Notes under the pieces: model-generated
The model's input: the letters and a program-made list of their open reading frames with translations, nothing else
Told to the model about the DNA's origin: nothing
Database searches by the model: none
Part shown: positions 14,401 to 29,400 of the stretch, piece after piece
Layout: each line of letters starts with the position of its first letter
How positions within the stretch are numbered: the first letter of the stretch is position 1
Translations under genes and position numbers: made by a program
Assembly: GCA_963920525.1 (NCBI GenBank)
Contig: OY986438.1
Location: 128,411,420 to 128,475,419, forward strand
Reading direction: 5' to 3'
DNA from: Dichetophora obliterata
Lineage: Eukaryota; Arthropoda; Insecta; Diptera; Sciomyzidae
DNA: 64,000 nt

Positions 14401-17400
14401 TTCTTGATGACACGAGTACGAATCTTGGTTTTCTTTGGCTTGCCTTCTTCAGTTACCGTTTCGATGACACGAACTTCTTCTGGAAGCTCAGTCACACCTT
14501 TGGGCTGTTCTTCAACAGGTATCTCTTCTACTGTGACAGTAGTTTCTGGTTGTTTGTCATCTTCTTCAACAGTTTCAATCTTTGTTACTTCCTGTTTGTC
14601 GCCTTTGATCTTCTTGATGACACGAGTACGAATCTTGGTTTTCTTTGGCTTGCCTTCTTCAGTTACTGTTTCGATGACACGAACTACTTCTGGAAGCTCA
14701 GTCACATCTTTGGGCTGTTCTTCAACAGGTATCTCTTCTACTGTGACAGTAGTTTCTGGTTGTTTGTCATCTTCTTCAACAGTTTCAATCTTTGTTACTT
14801 CCTGCTTGTCGCCTTTAATCTTCTTGATGACACGAGTACGAATCTTAGTTTTCTTTGGCTTGCCTTCTTCAGTTACTGTTTCGATGACACGAACTTCTTC
14901 TGGAAGTTCAGTCACATCCTTGGGCTGTTCTTCAACAGGTATCTCTTCTACTGTGACAGTAGTTTCTGGTTGTTTGTCATCTTCTTCAACAGTTTCAATC
15001 TTTGTAACTTCCTGTTTGTCACCCTTGATCTTCTTGATAACACGAGTACGAATCTTGGTTTTCTTTGGCTTGCCTTCTTCAGTTACTGTTTCGATGACAC
15101 GAACTTCTTCTGGAAGTTCAGTCACATCTTTGGGCTGTTCTTTAACAGGTATCTCTTCTACAATGACAGTAGTTTCTGGTTGTTTGTCATCTTCTTCAAC
15201 AGTTTCAATCTTTGTAACTTCCTGTTTGTCACCCTTGATCTTCTTGATAACACGAGTACGAATCTTGGTTTTCTTTGGCTTGCCTTCTTCAGTTACTGTT
15301 TCTATGACACGAACTTCTTCTGGAAGCTCAGTCACATCTTTGGGCTGTTCTTCAACAGGTATCTCTTCTACTGTGACAGTAGTTTCTGGTTGTTTGTCAT
15401 CTTCTTCGACAGTTTCAATCTTTGTAACTTCCTGCTTGTCGCCTCTGGTCTTCTTGATGACACGAGTACGAATCTTGGTTTTCTTTGGCTTGCCTTCTTC
15501 AGTTACTGTTTCGATGACACGAACTTCTTCTGGAAGCTCAGTCACATCCTTCGGCTGTTCTTCAACAGGTATCTCTTCTACTGTGACAGTAGTTTCTGGT
15601 TGTTTGTCATCTTCTTCAACAGTTTCAATCTTTGTAACTTCCTGCTTGTCGCCTCTGATCTTCTTGATGACACGAGTACGAATCTTGGTTTTCTTTGGCT
15701 TGCCTTCTTCAGTTACTGTTTCGATGACACGAACTTCTTCTGGAAGCTCTGTCACATCCTTCGGCTGTTCTTCAACAGGTATCTCTTCTACTGTGACAGT
15801 AGTTTCTGGTTGTTTGTCATCTTCTTCAACAGTTTCAATCTTTGTTACTTCCTGCTTGTCGCCTTTAATTTTCTTGATGACACGAGTACGAATCTTGGTT
15901 TTCTTTGGCTTGCCTTCTTCAGTTACTGTTTCGATGACACGAACTTCTTCTGGAAGCTCAGTCACACCTTTGGGCTGTTCTTCAACAGGTATCTCTTCTA
16001 CTGTGACAGTAGTTTCTGGTTGTTTGTCATCTTCTTCAACAGTTTCAATCTTTGTTACTTCCTGTTTGTCGCCTTTGATCTTCTTGATGACACGAGTACG
16101 AATCTTGGTTTTCTTTGGCTTGCCTTCTTCAGTTACTGTTTCGATGACACGAACTTCTTCTGGAAGCTCAGTAACATCTTTGGGCTGTTCTTCAACAGGT
16201 ATCTCTTCTACTGTGACAGTAGTTTCTGGTTGTTTGTCATCTTCTTCAACAGTTTCAATCTTTGTTACTTCCTGCTTGTCGCCTTTGATCTTCTTGATGA
16301 CACGAGTACGAATCTTAGTTTTCTTTGGCTTGCCTTCTTCAGTTACTGTTTCGATGACACGAACTTCTTCTGGAAGCTCAGTCACACCTTTGGGCTGTTC
16401 TTCAACAGGTATCTCTTCTACTGTGACAGTAGTTTCTGGTTGTTTATCATCTTCTTCAACAGTTTCAATCTTTGTAACTTCCTGTTTGTCACCCTTGATC
16501 TTCTTGATAACACGAGTACGAATCTTGGTTTTCTTTGGCTTGCCTTCATCAGTTACTGTTTCGACGACACGAACTTCTTCTGGAAGCTCAGTCACATCTT
16601 TGGGCTGTTCTTCAACAGGTATCTCTTCTACTGTGACAGTAGTTTCTGGTTGTTTGTCATCTTCTTCAACAGTTTCAATCTTTGTTACTTCCTGCTTGTC
16701 GCCTTTGATCTTCTTGATGACACGAGTACGAATCTTGGTTTTCTTTGGCTTGCCTTCTTCAGTTACTGTTTCTATGACACGAACTTCTTCTGCAAGCTCA
16801 GACACATCCTTGGGCTGTTCTTCAACAGGTATTTCCTCTACTGTGACAGTAGTTTCTGGTTGTTTGCCATCTTCTTCAACAGTTTCAATCTTTGTAACTT
16901 CCTGCTTGTCGCCTCTGATCTTCTTGATGACACGAGTACGAATCTTGGTTTTCTTTGGCTTGCCTTCTTCACTTACTGTTTCTATGACACGAACTTCTTC
17001 AGGAAGCTCAGTCACATCCTTCGGCTGTTTTTCAACAGGTATCTCTTCTACTGTGACATTAGTTTCTGGTTGTTTGTCATCTTCTTCAACAGTTTCAATC
17101 TTTGTAACTTCCTGTTTGTCACCCTTGATCTTCTTGATAACACGAGTGCGAATCTTGGTTTTCTTTGGCTTGCCTTCTTCAGTTACTGTTTCGATGACAC
17201 GAACTTGTTCTGGAAGCTCAGTCACATCCCTGGGCTGTTCTTCAACAGGTATCTCTTCTACTGTGACAGTAGTTTCTGGTTGTTTGTCATCTTCTTCAAC
17301 AGTTTCAATCTTTGTAACTTCCTGCTTATCGCCCTTGATCTTCTTGATGACACGAGTACGAATCTTGGTTTTCTTTGGCTTACCTTCTTCAGTTACTGTT

Positions 17401-20400
17401 TCTATGACACGAACTTCTTCTGGAAGCTCAGTCACATCCTTGGGCTGTTCTTCAACAGGTATCTCTTCTACTGTGACAGTAGTTTCTGGTTGTTTGTCAT
17501 CTTCTTCAACAGTTTCAATCTTTGTAACTTCCTGCTTGTCTCCTCTGATCTTCATGATTACACGAGTACGAATCTTGGTTTTCTTTGGCTTGCCTTCTTC
17601 AGTTACTGTTTCGATCACACGAACTTCTTCTGGAAGCTCAGTCACATCTTTGGGCTGTTCTTCAACAGGTATCTCTTCTACTGTGACAGTAGTTTCTGGT
17701 TGATTGTCATCTTCTTCAACAGTTTCAATCTTTGTAACTTCCTGTTTGGCACCCTTGATCTTCTTGATGACACGAGTACGAATCTTGGTTTTCTTTGGTT
17801 TGCCTTCTTCAGTTACTGTTTCGATGACACGTACTTCTTCTGGAAGCTCAGTCACATCCTTCGGCTGTTCCTCAACAGGTATCTCTTCTACTGTGACAGT
17901 AGTTTCTGGTTGTTTGTCATCTTCTTCAACAGTTTCAATCTTTGTAAGTTCCTGTTTGTCACCCTTGATCTTCTTGATGACACGAGTACGAATCTTGGTT
18001 TTCTTTGGCTTGCCTTCTTCAGTTACTGTTTCTATGATACGAACTTCTTCTGGCAGCTCAGTCACATCCTTGGGCTGTTCTTCAACAGGTATCTCTTCTA
18101 CTGTGACAGTAGTTTCTGGTTGTTTGTCATCTTCTTCAACAGTTTCAATCTTTGTAACTTCCTGTTTGTCACCCTTGATCTTCTTGATGACACGAGTACG
18201 AATCTTGGTTTTCTTTGGCTTGCCTTCTTCAGTTACTGTTTCTATGACACGAACTTCTTCTGGAAGCTCAGTCACATCCTTGGGCTGTTCTTCAACAGGT
18301 ATCTCTTCTACTGTGACAGTAGTTTCTGGTTGTTTGTCATCTTCTTCAACAGTTTTAATATTTGTTACTTCCTGCTTGTTGCCTTTAATCTTCTTGATGA
18401 CACGAGTACGAATCTTGGTTTTCTTTGGCTTGCCTTCTTCAGTTACTGTTTCGATGACACGAACTTCTTCTGGAAGTTCAGTCACATCCTTGGGCTGTTC
18501 TTCAACAGGTATCTCTTCTACTGTGACAGTAGTTTCTGGTTGTTTGTCATCTTCTTCAACAGTTTCAATCTTTGTTACTTCCTGTTTGTCACCCTTGATC
18601 TTCTTGATGACACGAGTACGAATCTTGGTTTTCTTTGGCTTGCCTTCTTCAGTTACTGTTTCTATGACACGAACTTCTTCTGGAAGCTCAGTCACATCCT
18701 TCGGCTGTTCTTCAACAGGTATCTCTTCTACTGTGACAGTAGTTTCTGGTTGTTTGTCATCTTCTTCAACAGTTTCAATCTTTGTAACTTCCTGTTTGTC
18801 ACCCTTGATCTTCTTGATAACACGAGTACGAATCTTGGTTTTCTTTGGCTTGCCTTCTTTAGTTATTGTTTCGATGACACGAACTTCTTCTGGAAGCTCA
18901 GTCACATCCTTGGGCTGTTCTTCAACAGGTATCTCTTCTACTGTGACAGTAGTTTCTGGTTGTTTGTCATCTTCTTCAACAGTTTCAATTTTTGTAACTT
19001 CCTGTTTGTCACCCTTGATCTTCTTGATGACACGAGTACGAATCTTGGTTTTCTTTGGCTTGCCTTCTTCAGTTACTGTTTCTATGACACGAACTTCTTC
19101 TGGAAGCTCAGTCACATCCTTCGGCTGTTCTTCAACAGGTATCTCTTCTACTGTGACAGTAGTTTCTGGTTGTTTGTCATCTTCTTCAACAGTTTCAATC
19201 TTTGTAACTTCCTGTTTGTCACCCTTGATCTTCTTGAAAACACGAGTACGAATCTTGGTTTTCTTTGGCTTGCCTTCTTTAGTTACTGTTTCGATGACAC
19301 GAACTTCTTCTGGAAGCTCAGTCACATCCTTGGGCTGTTCTTCAACAGGTATCTCTTCTACTGTGACAGTAGTTTCTGGTTGTTTGTCATCTTCTTCAAC
19401 AGTTTCAATTTTTGTAACTTCCTGTTTGTCACCCTTGATCTTCTTGATGACACGAGTACGAATCTTGGTTTTCTTTGGCTTGCCTTCTTCAGTTACTGTT
19501 TCGATGACACGAACTTCTTCTGGAAGCTCAGTCACATCCTTGGGCTGTTCTTCAACAGGTATCTCTTCTACTGTGACAGTAGTTTCTGGTTGTTTGTCAT
19601 CTTCTTCAACAGTTTCAATCTTTGTAACTTCCTGCTTGTCGCCTCTGATCTTCTTGATGACACGAGTACGAATCTTGGTTTTCTTTGGCTTGCCTTCTTC
19701 AGTTACTGTTTCGATCACACGAACTTCTTCTGGAAGCTCAGTCACATCTTTGGGCTGTTCTTCAACAGGTATCTCTTCTACTGTGACAGTAGTTTCTGGT
19801 TGTTTGTCATCTTCTTCAACAGTTTCAATCTTTGTAAGTTCCTGTTTGTCACCCTTGATCTTCTTGATGACACGAGTACGAATCTTGGTTTTCTTTGGCT
19901 TGCCTTCTTCAGTTACTGTTTCGATGACACGTACTTCTTCTGGAAGCTCAGTCACAACCTTCGGCTGTTCCTCAACAGGTATCTCTTCTACTGTGACAGT
20001 AGTTTCTGGTTGTTTGTCATCTTCTTCAACAGTTTCGATCTTTGTTGCTTCCTGTTTGTCGCCTTTGATCTTCTTTATGACACGAGTACGAATCTTAGTT
20101 TTCTTTGGCTTGCCTTCTTCAGTTACTGTTTCGATGACACGAACTTCTTCTGGAAGCTCAGTCACATCTTTGGGCTGTTCTTCAACAGGTATCTCTTCTA
20201 CTGTGACAGTAGTTTCTGGTTGTTTGTCATCTTCTTCAACAGTTTCAATCTTTGTTACTTCCTGCTTGTCGCCTTTAATCTTCTTGATGACACGAGTACG
20301 AATCTTGGTTTTCTTTGGCATGCCTTCTTCAGTTACTGTTTCGATGACACGAACTTCTTCTGGAAGTTCATTCACATCCTTAGTCTGTTCTTCAAAAGGT

Positions 20401-23400
20401 ATCTCTTCTACTGTGACAGTAGTTTCTGGTTGTTTGTCATCTTCTTCAACAGTTTCAATCTTTGTAACTTCCTGTTTGTCACCCTTGATCTTCTTGATAA
20501 CACGAGTACGAATCTTGGTTTTCTTTGGCTTGCCTTCTTCAGTTATTGTTTCGATGACACGAACTTCTTCTGGAAGCTCAGTTACATCAATCGGCTGTTC
20601 TTCAACAGGTATCTCTTCTACTGTGACAGTAGTTTCTGGTTGTTTGTCATCTTCTTCAACAGTTTCAATCTTTGTAACTTCCTGCTTGTCGCCTCTGATC
20701 TTCTTGATGACACGAGTACGAATCTTGGTTTTCTTTGGCTTACCTTCTTCAGTTACTGTTTCTATGACACGAACTTCTTCTGGAAGCTCAGTCACATCTC
20801 TGGGCTGTTCTTCAACAGGTATCTCTTCTACTGTGACAGTAGTTTCTGGTTGTTTGTCATCTTCTTCAACAGTTTCAATCTTTGTAACTTCCTGCTTGTC
20901 GCCTCTGATCTTCTTGATGACACGAGTACGAATCTTGGTTTTCTTTGGCTTGCCTTCTTCAGTTACTGTTTCTATGACACGAACTTCTTCTGGAAGCTCA
21001 GTCACATCCTTGGGCTGTTCTTCAACAGGTATCTCTTCTACTGTGACAGTAGTTTCTGGTTGTTTGTCATCTTCTTCAACAGTTTCAATCTTTGTAACTT
21101 CCTGCTTGTTTCCTCTGATCTTCTTGATGACACGAGTACGAATCTTAGTTTTCTTTGGCTTGCCTTCTTCAGTTACTGTTTCGATGACACGAACTTCTTC
21201 TGGAAGCTCAGTCACATCTTTGGGCTGTTCTTCAACAGGTATCTCTTCTACTGTGACAGTAGTTTCTGGTTGTTTGTCATCTTCTTCAACAGTTTCAATC
21301 TTTGTAACTTCCTGCTTGTCACCCTTGATCTTCTTGATGACACGAGTACGAATCTTGGTTTTCTGTGGCTTGCCTTCTTCAGTTACTGTTTCGATGACAC
21401 GTACTTCTTCTGGAAGCTCAGTCACATCCTTCGGCTGTTCTTCAACAGGTATCTCTTCTACTGTGACAGTAGTTTCTGGTTGTTTGTCATCTTCTTCAAC
21501 AGTTTCGATCTTTGTTACTTCCTGCTTGTCGCCTTTGATCTTCTTGATGACACGAGTACGAATCTTGGTTTTCTTTGGCTTGCCTTCTTCAGTTACTGTT
21601 TCGATGACACGAACTTCTTCTGGAAGTTCAGTCACATCCTTAGGCTGTTCTTCAAAAGGTATCTCTTCTACTGTGACAGTAGTTTCTGGTTGTTTGTCAT
21701 CTTCTTCAAAAGTTTCAATTTTTGTAACTTCCTGTTTGTCGCCTTTAATCTTCTTGATGACACGAGTACGAATCTTGGTTTTCTTTGGCTTGCCTTCTTC
21801 AGTTATTGTTTCGATGACTCGAACTTCTTCTGGAAGCTCCGTTACATCAATCGGCTGTTCTTCAACAGGTATCTCTTCTACTGTGACAGTAGTTTCTGGT
21901 TGTTTGTCATCTTCTTCAACGGTTTCAATCTTTGTAACTTCCTGCTTGTCGCCTCTGATCTTCTTGATGACACGAGTACGAATCTTGGTTTTCTTTGGCT
22001 TGCCTTCTTCAGTTACTGTTTCTAGGACACGAATTTCTTCTGGAAGCTCAGTCACATCCCTGGGCTGTTCTTCAACAGGTATCTCTTCTACTGTGACAGT
22101 AGTTTCTGGTTGTTTGTCATCTTCTTCAACAGTTTCAATCTTTGTAACTTCCTGTTTGTCACCCTTGATCTTCTTGATGACACGAGTACGAATCTTGGTT
22201 TTCTTTGGTTTGCCTTCTTCAGTTACTGTTTCGATGACACGAACTTGTTCTGGAAGCTCGGTCACATCCTTGGGCTGTTCTTTAACAGGTATCTCTTCTA
22301 CTGTGACAGTAGTTTCTGGTTTTTTGCCATCTTCTTCAACAGTTTCAATCTTTGTTACTTCCTGTTTGTCACCTTTGATCTTCTTGATAACACGAGTACG
22401 AATCTTGGTTTTCTTTGGCTTGCCTTCTTCAGTTATTGTTTCGATGACACGAACTTCTTCTGGAAGCTCAGTTGTATCAATCGGCTTTTCTTCAACAGGT
22501 ATCTCTTCTACTGTGACAGTAGTTTCTGGTTGTTTGTCATCTTCTTCAACAGTTTCAATCTTTGTAACTTCCTGTTTGTCACCTTTGATCTTCTTGATAA
22601 CACGAGTACGAATCTTGGTTTTCTTTGGCTTGCCTTCTTCAGTTACTGTTTCTATGACACGAACTTCTTCTGGAAGCTCAGTCACATCCCTGGGCTGTTC
22701 TTCAACAGGTATCTCTTCTACTGTGACAGTAGTTTCTGGTTGTTTGTCATCTTCTTCAACAGTTTCGATCTTTGTTACTTCCTGCTTGTCGCCTTTAATC
22801 TTCTTGATGACACGAGTACGAATCTTGGTTTTCTTTGGCTTGCCTTCTTCAGTTACTGTTTCGATGACACGAACTTCTTCTGGAAGTTCAGTCACATCCT
22901 TGGGCTGTTCTTCAACAGGTATCTCTTCTACTGTGACAGTAGTTTCTGGTTGTTTGTCATCTTCTTCAACAGTTTCAATCTTTGTTACTTCCTGTTTGTC
23001 GCCTTTAATCTTCTTGATGACACGAGTACGAATCTTGGTTTTCTTTGGCTTGCCTTCTGCAGTTACTGTTTCGATGACACGAACTTCTTCTGGAAGTTCA
23101 GTCACATCCTTGGGCTCTTCTTCAACAGGTATCTCTTCTACTGTGACAGTAGTTTCTGGTTGTTTGTCATCTTCTTCAACAGTTTCAATCTTTGTAACTA
23201 CCAGTTTGTCACCCTTGATCTTCTTGATGACACGAGTACGAATCTTGGTTTTCTTTGGCTTGCCTTCTTCAGTTACTGTTTCGATGACACGAACTTCTTC
23301 TGGAAGCTCAGTCACATAATTCGGCTGTTCTTCAACAGGTATCTCTTCTACTGTGAAAGTAGTTTCTGGTTGTTTGTCATCTTCTTCAACAGTTTCAATA

Positions 23401-26400
23401 TTTGTAACTTCCTGCTTGTCGCCTCTGATCTTCTTGATGACACGAGTACGAATCTTGGTTTTCTTTGGCTTGCCTTCTTCAGTTACTGTTTGGATGACAC
23501 AAACTTGTTCTGGAAGCTCGGTCACATCCTTGGGCTGTTCTTCAAAAGGTATCTCTTCTACTGTGACGGTAGTTTCTGGTTGTTTGTCATCTTCTTCAAC
23601 AGTTTCAATCTTTGTAACTTCCTGTTTGTCACCCTTGATCTTCTTGATAACACGAGTACGAATCTTGGTTTTTTTTGGCTTGCCTTCTTCAGTTACTGTT
23701 TCTATGACACGAACTTCTTCTGGAAGCTCAGTCACATCTTTGGGCTGTTCTTCAACAGGTATCTCTTCAACTGTGACAGTAGTTTCTGGTTGTTTGTCAT
23801 CTTCTTCAACAGTTTCAATCTTTGTAACTTCCTGTTTGTCACCCTTGATCTTCTTGATGACACGAGTACGAATCTTGGTTTTCTTTGGCTTGGCTTCTTC
23901 AGTTACTGTTTCGATGACACGAACTTCTTCTGGAAGCTCAGTCACATCCTTGGTCTGTTCTTCAAAAGGTATCTCTTCTACTGTGACAGTAGTTTCTGGT
24001 TGTTTGTCATCTTCTTCAACAGTTTCAATCTTTGTTACTTCCTGTTTGTCACCCTTGATATTCTTGATAACACGAGTACGAATCTTGGTTTTCTTTGGCT
24101 TGCCTTCTTCAGTTACTGTTTCGATGACACGAACTTCTTCTGGAAGCTCAGTCACATCCTTGGGCTGTTCTTCAACAGGTATCTCTTCTACTGTGACAGT
24201 AGTTTCTGGCTGTTTGTCATCTTCTTCAACAGTTTCAATCTTTGTAACTTCTTGTTTGTCGCCTCTGATCTTCTTGATGACACGAGTACGAATCTTGGTT
24301 TTCTTTGGCTTGCCTTCTTCAGTTACTGTTTCGATGACACAAACTTGTTCTGGAAGCTCAGTCACATCTTTGGGCTGTTCTTCAACAGGTATCTCTTCAA
24401 CTGTGACAGTAGTTTCTGGTTGTTTGTCATCTTCTTCAACAGTTTCAATCTTTGTAACTTCCTGTTTGTCACCCTTGATCTTCTTGATGACACGAGTACG
24501 AATCTTGGTTTTTTTTGGCTTGCCTTCTTCAGTTACTGTTTCGATGACACGAACTTCTTCTGGAAGTTCAGTCACATCCTTGGGCTGTTCTTCAACAGGT
24601 ATCTCTTCTACTGTGACAGTAGTTTCTGGTTGCTTGTCATCTTCTTCAACAAATTCAATCTTTGTAACTTCCTGTTTGTCACCCTTGATCTTCTTGATAA
24701 CACGAGTACGAATCTTGGTTTTCTTTGGCTTGCCTTCTTCAGTTACTGTTTCGATGACACGAACTTGTTCTGGAAGCTCGGTCACATCCTTGGGCTGTTC
24801 TTCAAAAGGTATCTCTTCTACTGTGACAGTAGTTTCTGGTTGTTTGTCATCTTCTTCAACAGTTTCAATCTTTGTAACTTCCTGTTTGTTACCCTTGATC
24901 TTCTTGATAACACGAGTATGAATCTTGGTTTTCTTTGGCTTGCCTTCTGCTGTTACTGTTTCGATGACACGAACTTCTTCTGGAAGCTCAGTCACATCCC
25001 TGGGCTGTTCTTCAACAGGTATCTCTTCTACTGTGACAGTAGTTTCTGGTTGTTTGTCATCTTCTTCAACAGTTTCAATTTTTGTAACTTCTTGTTTGTC
25101 GCCTCTGATCTTCTTGATGACACGAGTACGAATCTTTGTTTTCTTTGGCCTGCCTTCTTCAGTAACTGTTTCGATAACACGAACTTCTTCTGGAAGCGTA
25201 GTCACATCCTTGGGCTGTTTTTCAACAGGTATCTCTTCTACTGTGACAGTAGTTTCTGGTTGTTTGTCATCTTCTTCAACAGTTTCAATCTTTGTTACTT
25301 CCTGTTTGTCACCCTTGATCTTCTTGATAACACGAGTACGAATCTTGGTTTTCTTTGGCTTGCCTTCTTCAGTTACTGTTTCGATGACACGAACTTCTTC
25401 TGGAAGCTCTGTCACATCCTTCGGCTGTTCTTTAACAGGTATCTCTTCTACTGTGACAGTAGTTTCTGGTTGTTTGTCATCTTCTTCAACAGTTTCGATC
25501 TTTGTAACTTCCTGTTTGTCACCCTTGATCTTCTTGATGACACGAGTACGAATCTTGGTTTTCTTTGGCTTGCCTTCTTCAGTCACTGTTTCGATGACAC
25601 GAACTTGTTCTGGAAGCTCGGTCACATCTTTGGGCTGTTCTTCAACAGGTATCTCTTCTACTGTGACAGTAGTTTCTGGTTGTTTGTCATCTTCTTCAAC
25701 AGTTTCAATCTTTGTAACTTCCTGTTTGTCACCCTTGATCTTCTTGATAACACGAGTACGAATCTTGGTTGTCTTTGGCTTGCCTTCTTCAGTTACTGTT
25801 TCTATGACACGAACTTCTTCTGGAAGCTCAGTCACATCCTTGGGCTGTTCTTCAACAGGTATCTCTTCTACTGTGACAGTAGTTTCTGGTTGTTTGTCAT
25901 CTTCTTCAACAGTTTCAATCTTTGTAACTTCCTGTTTGTCACCCTTGATCTTCTTGATAACACGAGTACGAATCTTGGTTTTCTTTGGCTTTCCTTCTTC
26001 AGTTACTGTTTCGATGACACGAACTTCTTCTGGAAGCTCAGTCACATCTTTGGGCTGTTCTTCAACAGGTATCTCTTCTACTGTGACAGTAGTTTCTGGT
26101 TGTTTGTCATCTTCTTCAACAGTTTCAATCTTAGTAACTTCCTGCTTGTCGCCTCTGATCTTCTTGATGACACGAGTACGAATCTTGGTTTTCTTTGGCT
26201 TGCCTTCTTCAGTTACTGTTTCTATGACACGAACTTCTTCTGGAAGCTCAGTCACATCCTTGGGCTGTTCTTCAACAGGTATCTCTTCTACTGTGACAGT
26301 AGTTTCTGGTTGTTTGTCATCTTCTTCAACAGTTTCAATCTTTGTAACTTCCTGTTTGTCACCCTTGATCTTCTTGATAACACGAGTACGAATCTTGGTT

Positions 26401-29400
26401 TTCTTTGGCTTTCCTTCTTCAGTTACTGTTTCGATGACACGAACTTCTTCTGGAAGCTCAGTCACATCTTTGGGCTGTTCTTCAACAGGTATCTCTTCTA
26501 CTGTGACAGTAGTTTCTGGTTGTTTGTCATCTTCTTCAACAGTTTCAATCTTAGTAACTTCCTGCTTGTCGCCTCTGATCTTCTTGATGACACGAGTACG
26601 AATCTTGGTTTTCTTTGGCTTGCCTTCTTCAGTTACTGTTTCTATGACACGAACTTCTTCTGGAAGCTCAGTCACATCCTTGGGCTGTTCTTCAACAGGT
26701 ATCTCTTCTACTGTGACAGTAGTTTCTGGTTGTTTGTCATCTTCTTCAACAGTTTCAATCTTTGTAACTTCCTGTTTGTCACCCTTGATCTTCTTGATAA
26801 CACGAGTACGAATCTTGGTTTTCTTTGGCTTTCCTTCTTCAGTTACTGTTTCGATGACACGAACTTCTTCTGGAAGCTCAGTCACATCTTTGGGCTGTTC
26901 TTCAACAGGTATCTCTTCTACTGTGACAGTAGTTTCTGGTTGTTTGTCATCTTCTTCAACAGTTTCAATCTTAGTAACTTCCTGCTTGTCGCCTCTGATC
27001 TTCTTGATGACACGAGTACGAATCTTGGTTTTCTTTGGCTTGCCTTCTTCAGTTACTGTTTCTATGACACGAACTTCTTCTGGAAGCTCAGTCACATCCT
27101 TGGGCTGTTCTTCAACAGGTATCTCTTCTACTGTGACAGTAGTTTCTGGTTGTTTGTCATCTTCTTCAACAGTTTCAATCTTTGTAACTTCCTGCTTGTC
27201 GCCTCTGATCTTCTTGATGACACGAGTACGAATCTTGGTTTTCTTTGGCTTGCCTTCTTCAGTTACTGTTTCGATGACACGGACTTCTTCCGGAAGCTCC
27301 GTCACATCTTTGGGCTGTTCTTCAACAGGTATCTCTTTTACTGTGACAGTAGTTTCTGGTTGTTTGTCATCTTCTTCAACAGTTTCAATCTTTGTAACTT
27401 CCTGTTTGTCACCCTTGATCTTCTTGATAACACGAGTACGAATCTTGGTTTTCTTTGGCTTGCCTTCTTCAGTTACTGTTTCTATGACACGAACTTCTTC
27501 TGGAAGCTCAGTCACATCCTTGGGCTGTTCTTCAACAGGTATCTCTTCTACTGTGACAGTAGTTTCTGGTTGTTTGTCATCTTCTTCAACAGTTTCAATC
27601 TTTGTAACTTCCTGCTTGTCGCCTCTGATCTTCTTGATGACACGAGTACGAATCTTGGTTTTCTTTGGCTTGCCTTCTTCAGTTACTGTTTCGATGACAC
27701 GAACTTCTTCTGGAAGCTCAGTCACATCCTTGGGCTGTTCTTTAACAGGTATCTCTTCTACTGTGACAGTAGTTTCTGGTTGTTTATCATCTTCTTCAAC
27801 GGTTTCAATCTTTGTAATTTCCTGTTTGTCGCCTTTGATCTTTTTGATGACACGAGTACGAATCTTTGTTTTCTTTGGCTTGCCTTCTTCACTAACTGTT
27901 TCGATGACATGTACTTCTTCTGGGAGCTCAGTCACATCCTTCGGCTGTTCTTCAACAGGTATCTCTTCTACTGTGACAGTAGTTTCTGGTTGTTTGTCAT
28001 CTTCTTCAACAGTTTCAATCTTTGTTACTTCCTGCTTGTCGCCTTTGATCTTTTTGATGACACGAGTACGAATCTTGGTTTTCTTTGGCTTGCCTTCTTC
28101 AGTTACTGTTTCGATGACACGAACTTCTTCTGGAAGCTCTGTCACATCCTTCGGCTGTTCTTCAAAAGGTATCTCTTCTACTGTGACAGTAGTTTCTGGT
28201 TGTTTGTCATCTTCTTCAACAGTTTCGATCTTTGTTACTTCCTGCTTGTCACCCTTGATCTTCTTGATAACACGAGTACGAATCTTGGTTTTCTTTGGTT
28301 TGCCTTCTTCAGTTACTGTTTCTATGACACGAACTTCTTCTGGAAGCTCAGTCACATCTTTGGGCTGTTCTTCAACAGGTATCTCTTCCACTGTGACAGT
28401 AGTTTCTGGTTGTTTGTCATCTTCTTCAACAGTTTCAATCTTTGTAACTTCCTGTTTGTCACCCTTGATCTTCTTGATAACACGAGTATGAATCTTGGTT
28501 TTCTTTGGCTTGCCTTCTTCAGTTACTGTTTCGATGACACGGACTTCTTCCGGAAGCTCCGTCACATCTTTGGGCTGTTCTTCAACAGGTATCTCTTTTA
28601 CTGTGACAGTAGTTTCTGGTTGTTTGTCATCTTCTTCAACAGTTTCAATCTTTGTAACTTCCTGCTTGTCGCCTCTGATCTTCTTGATGACACGAGTACG
28701 AATCTTTGTTTTCTTTGGCTTGCCTTCTTCAGTAACTGTTTCGATGACACGTACGTCTTCTGGAAGCTCAGTCACATCCTTGGGATGTTCTTCTACTGGA
28801 ATTTCTTTTACTGTGACAGTTGTTTCTGGTTGTTTGTCATCTTCTTCAACAGTTTCTATCTTTGTTACTTCCTGTTTGTCGCCTTTGATCTTCTTGATGA
28901 CGCGAGTACGAATCTTGGTTTTCTTTGGCTTGCCTTCTTCAGTAACTGTTTCGATGACACGAACTTCTTCTGGAAGCTCAGTCACATCCTTGGGCTGTTC
29001 TTCAACAGGTATCTCTTCTACTGTGACAGTAGTTTCTGGTTGTTTGTCATCTTCTTCAACAGTTTCAATCTTTGTTACTTCCTGTTTGTCGCCTTTGATC
29101 TTCTTGATGACACGAGTACGAATCTTGGTTTTCTTTGGCTTTCCTTCTTCAGTAACTGTTTCGATGACACGTACTTCTTCTGGAAGTTCAGTCACATCCT
29201 TGGGCTGTTCTTCAACAGGTATCTCTTCTACTGTGACAGTAGTTTCTGGTTGTTTGTCATCTTCTTCAACAGTTTCAATCTTTGTTACTTCCTGTTTGTC
29301 GCCTTTGATCTTCTTGATGACACGAGTACGAATCTTGGTTTTCTTTGGCTTGCCTTCTTCAGTAACTGTTTCGATTACACGAATTTCTTCTGGAAGTTCG

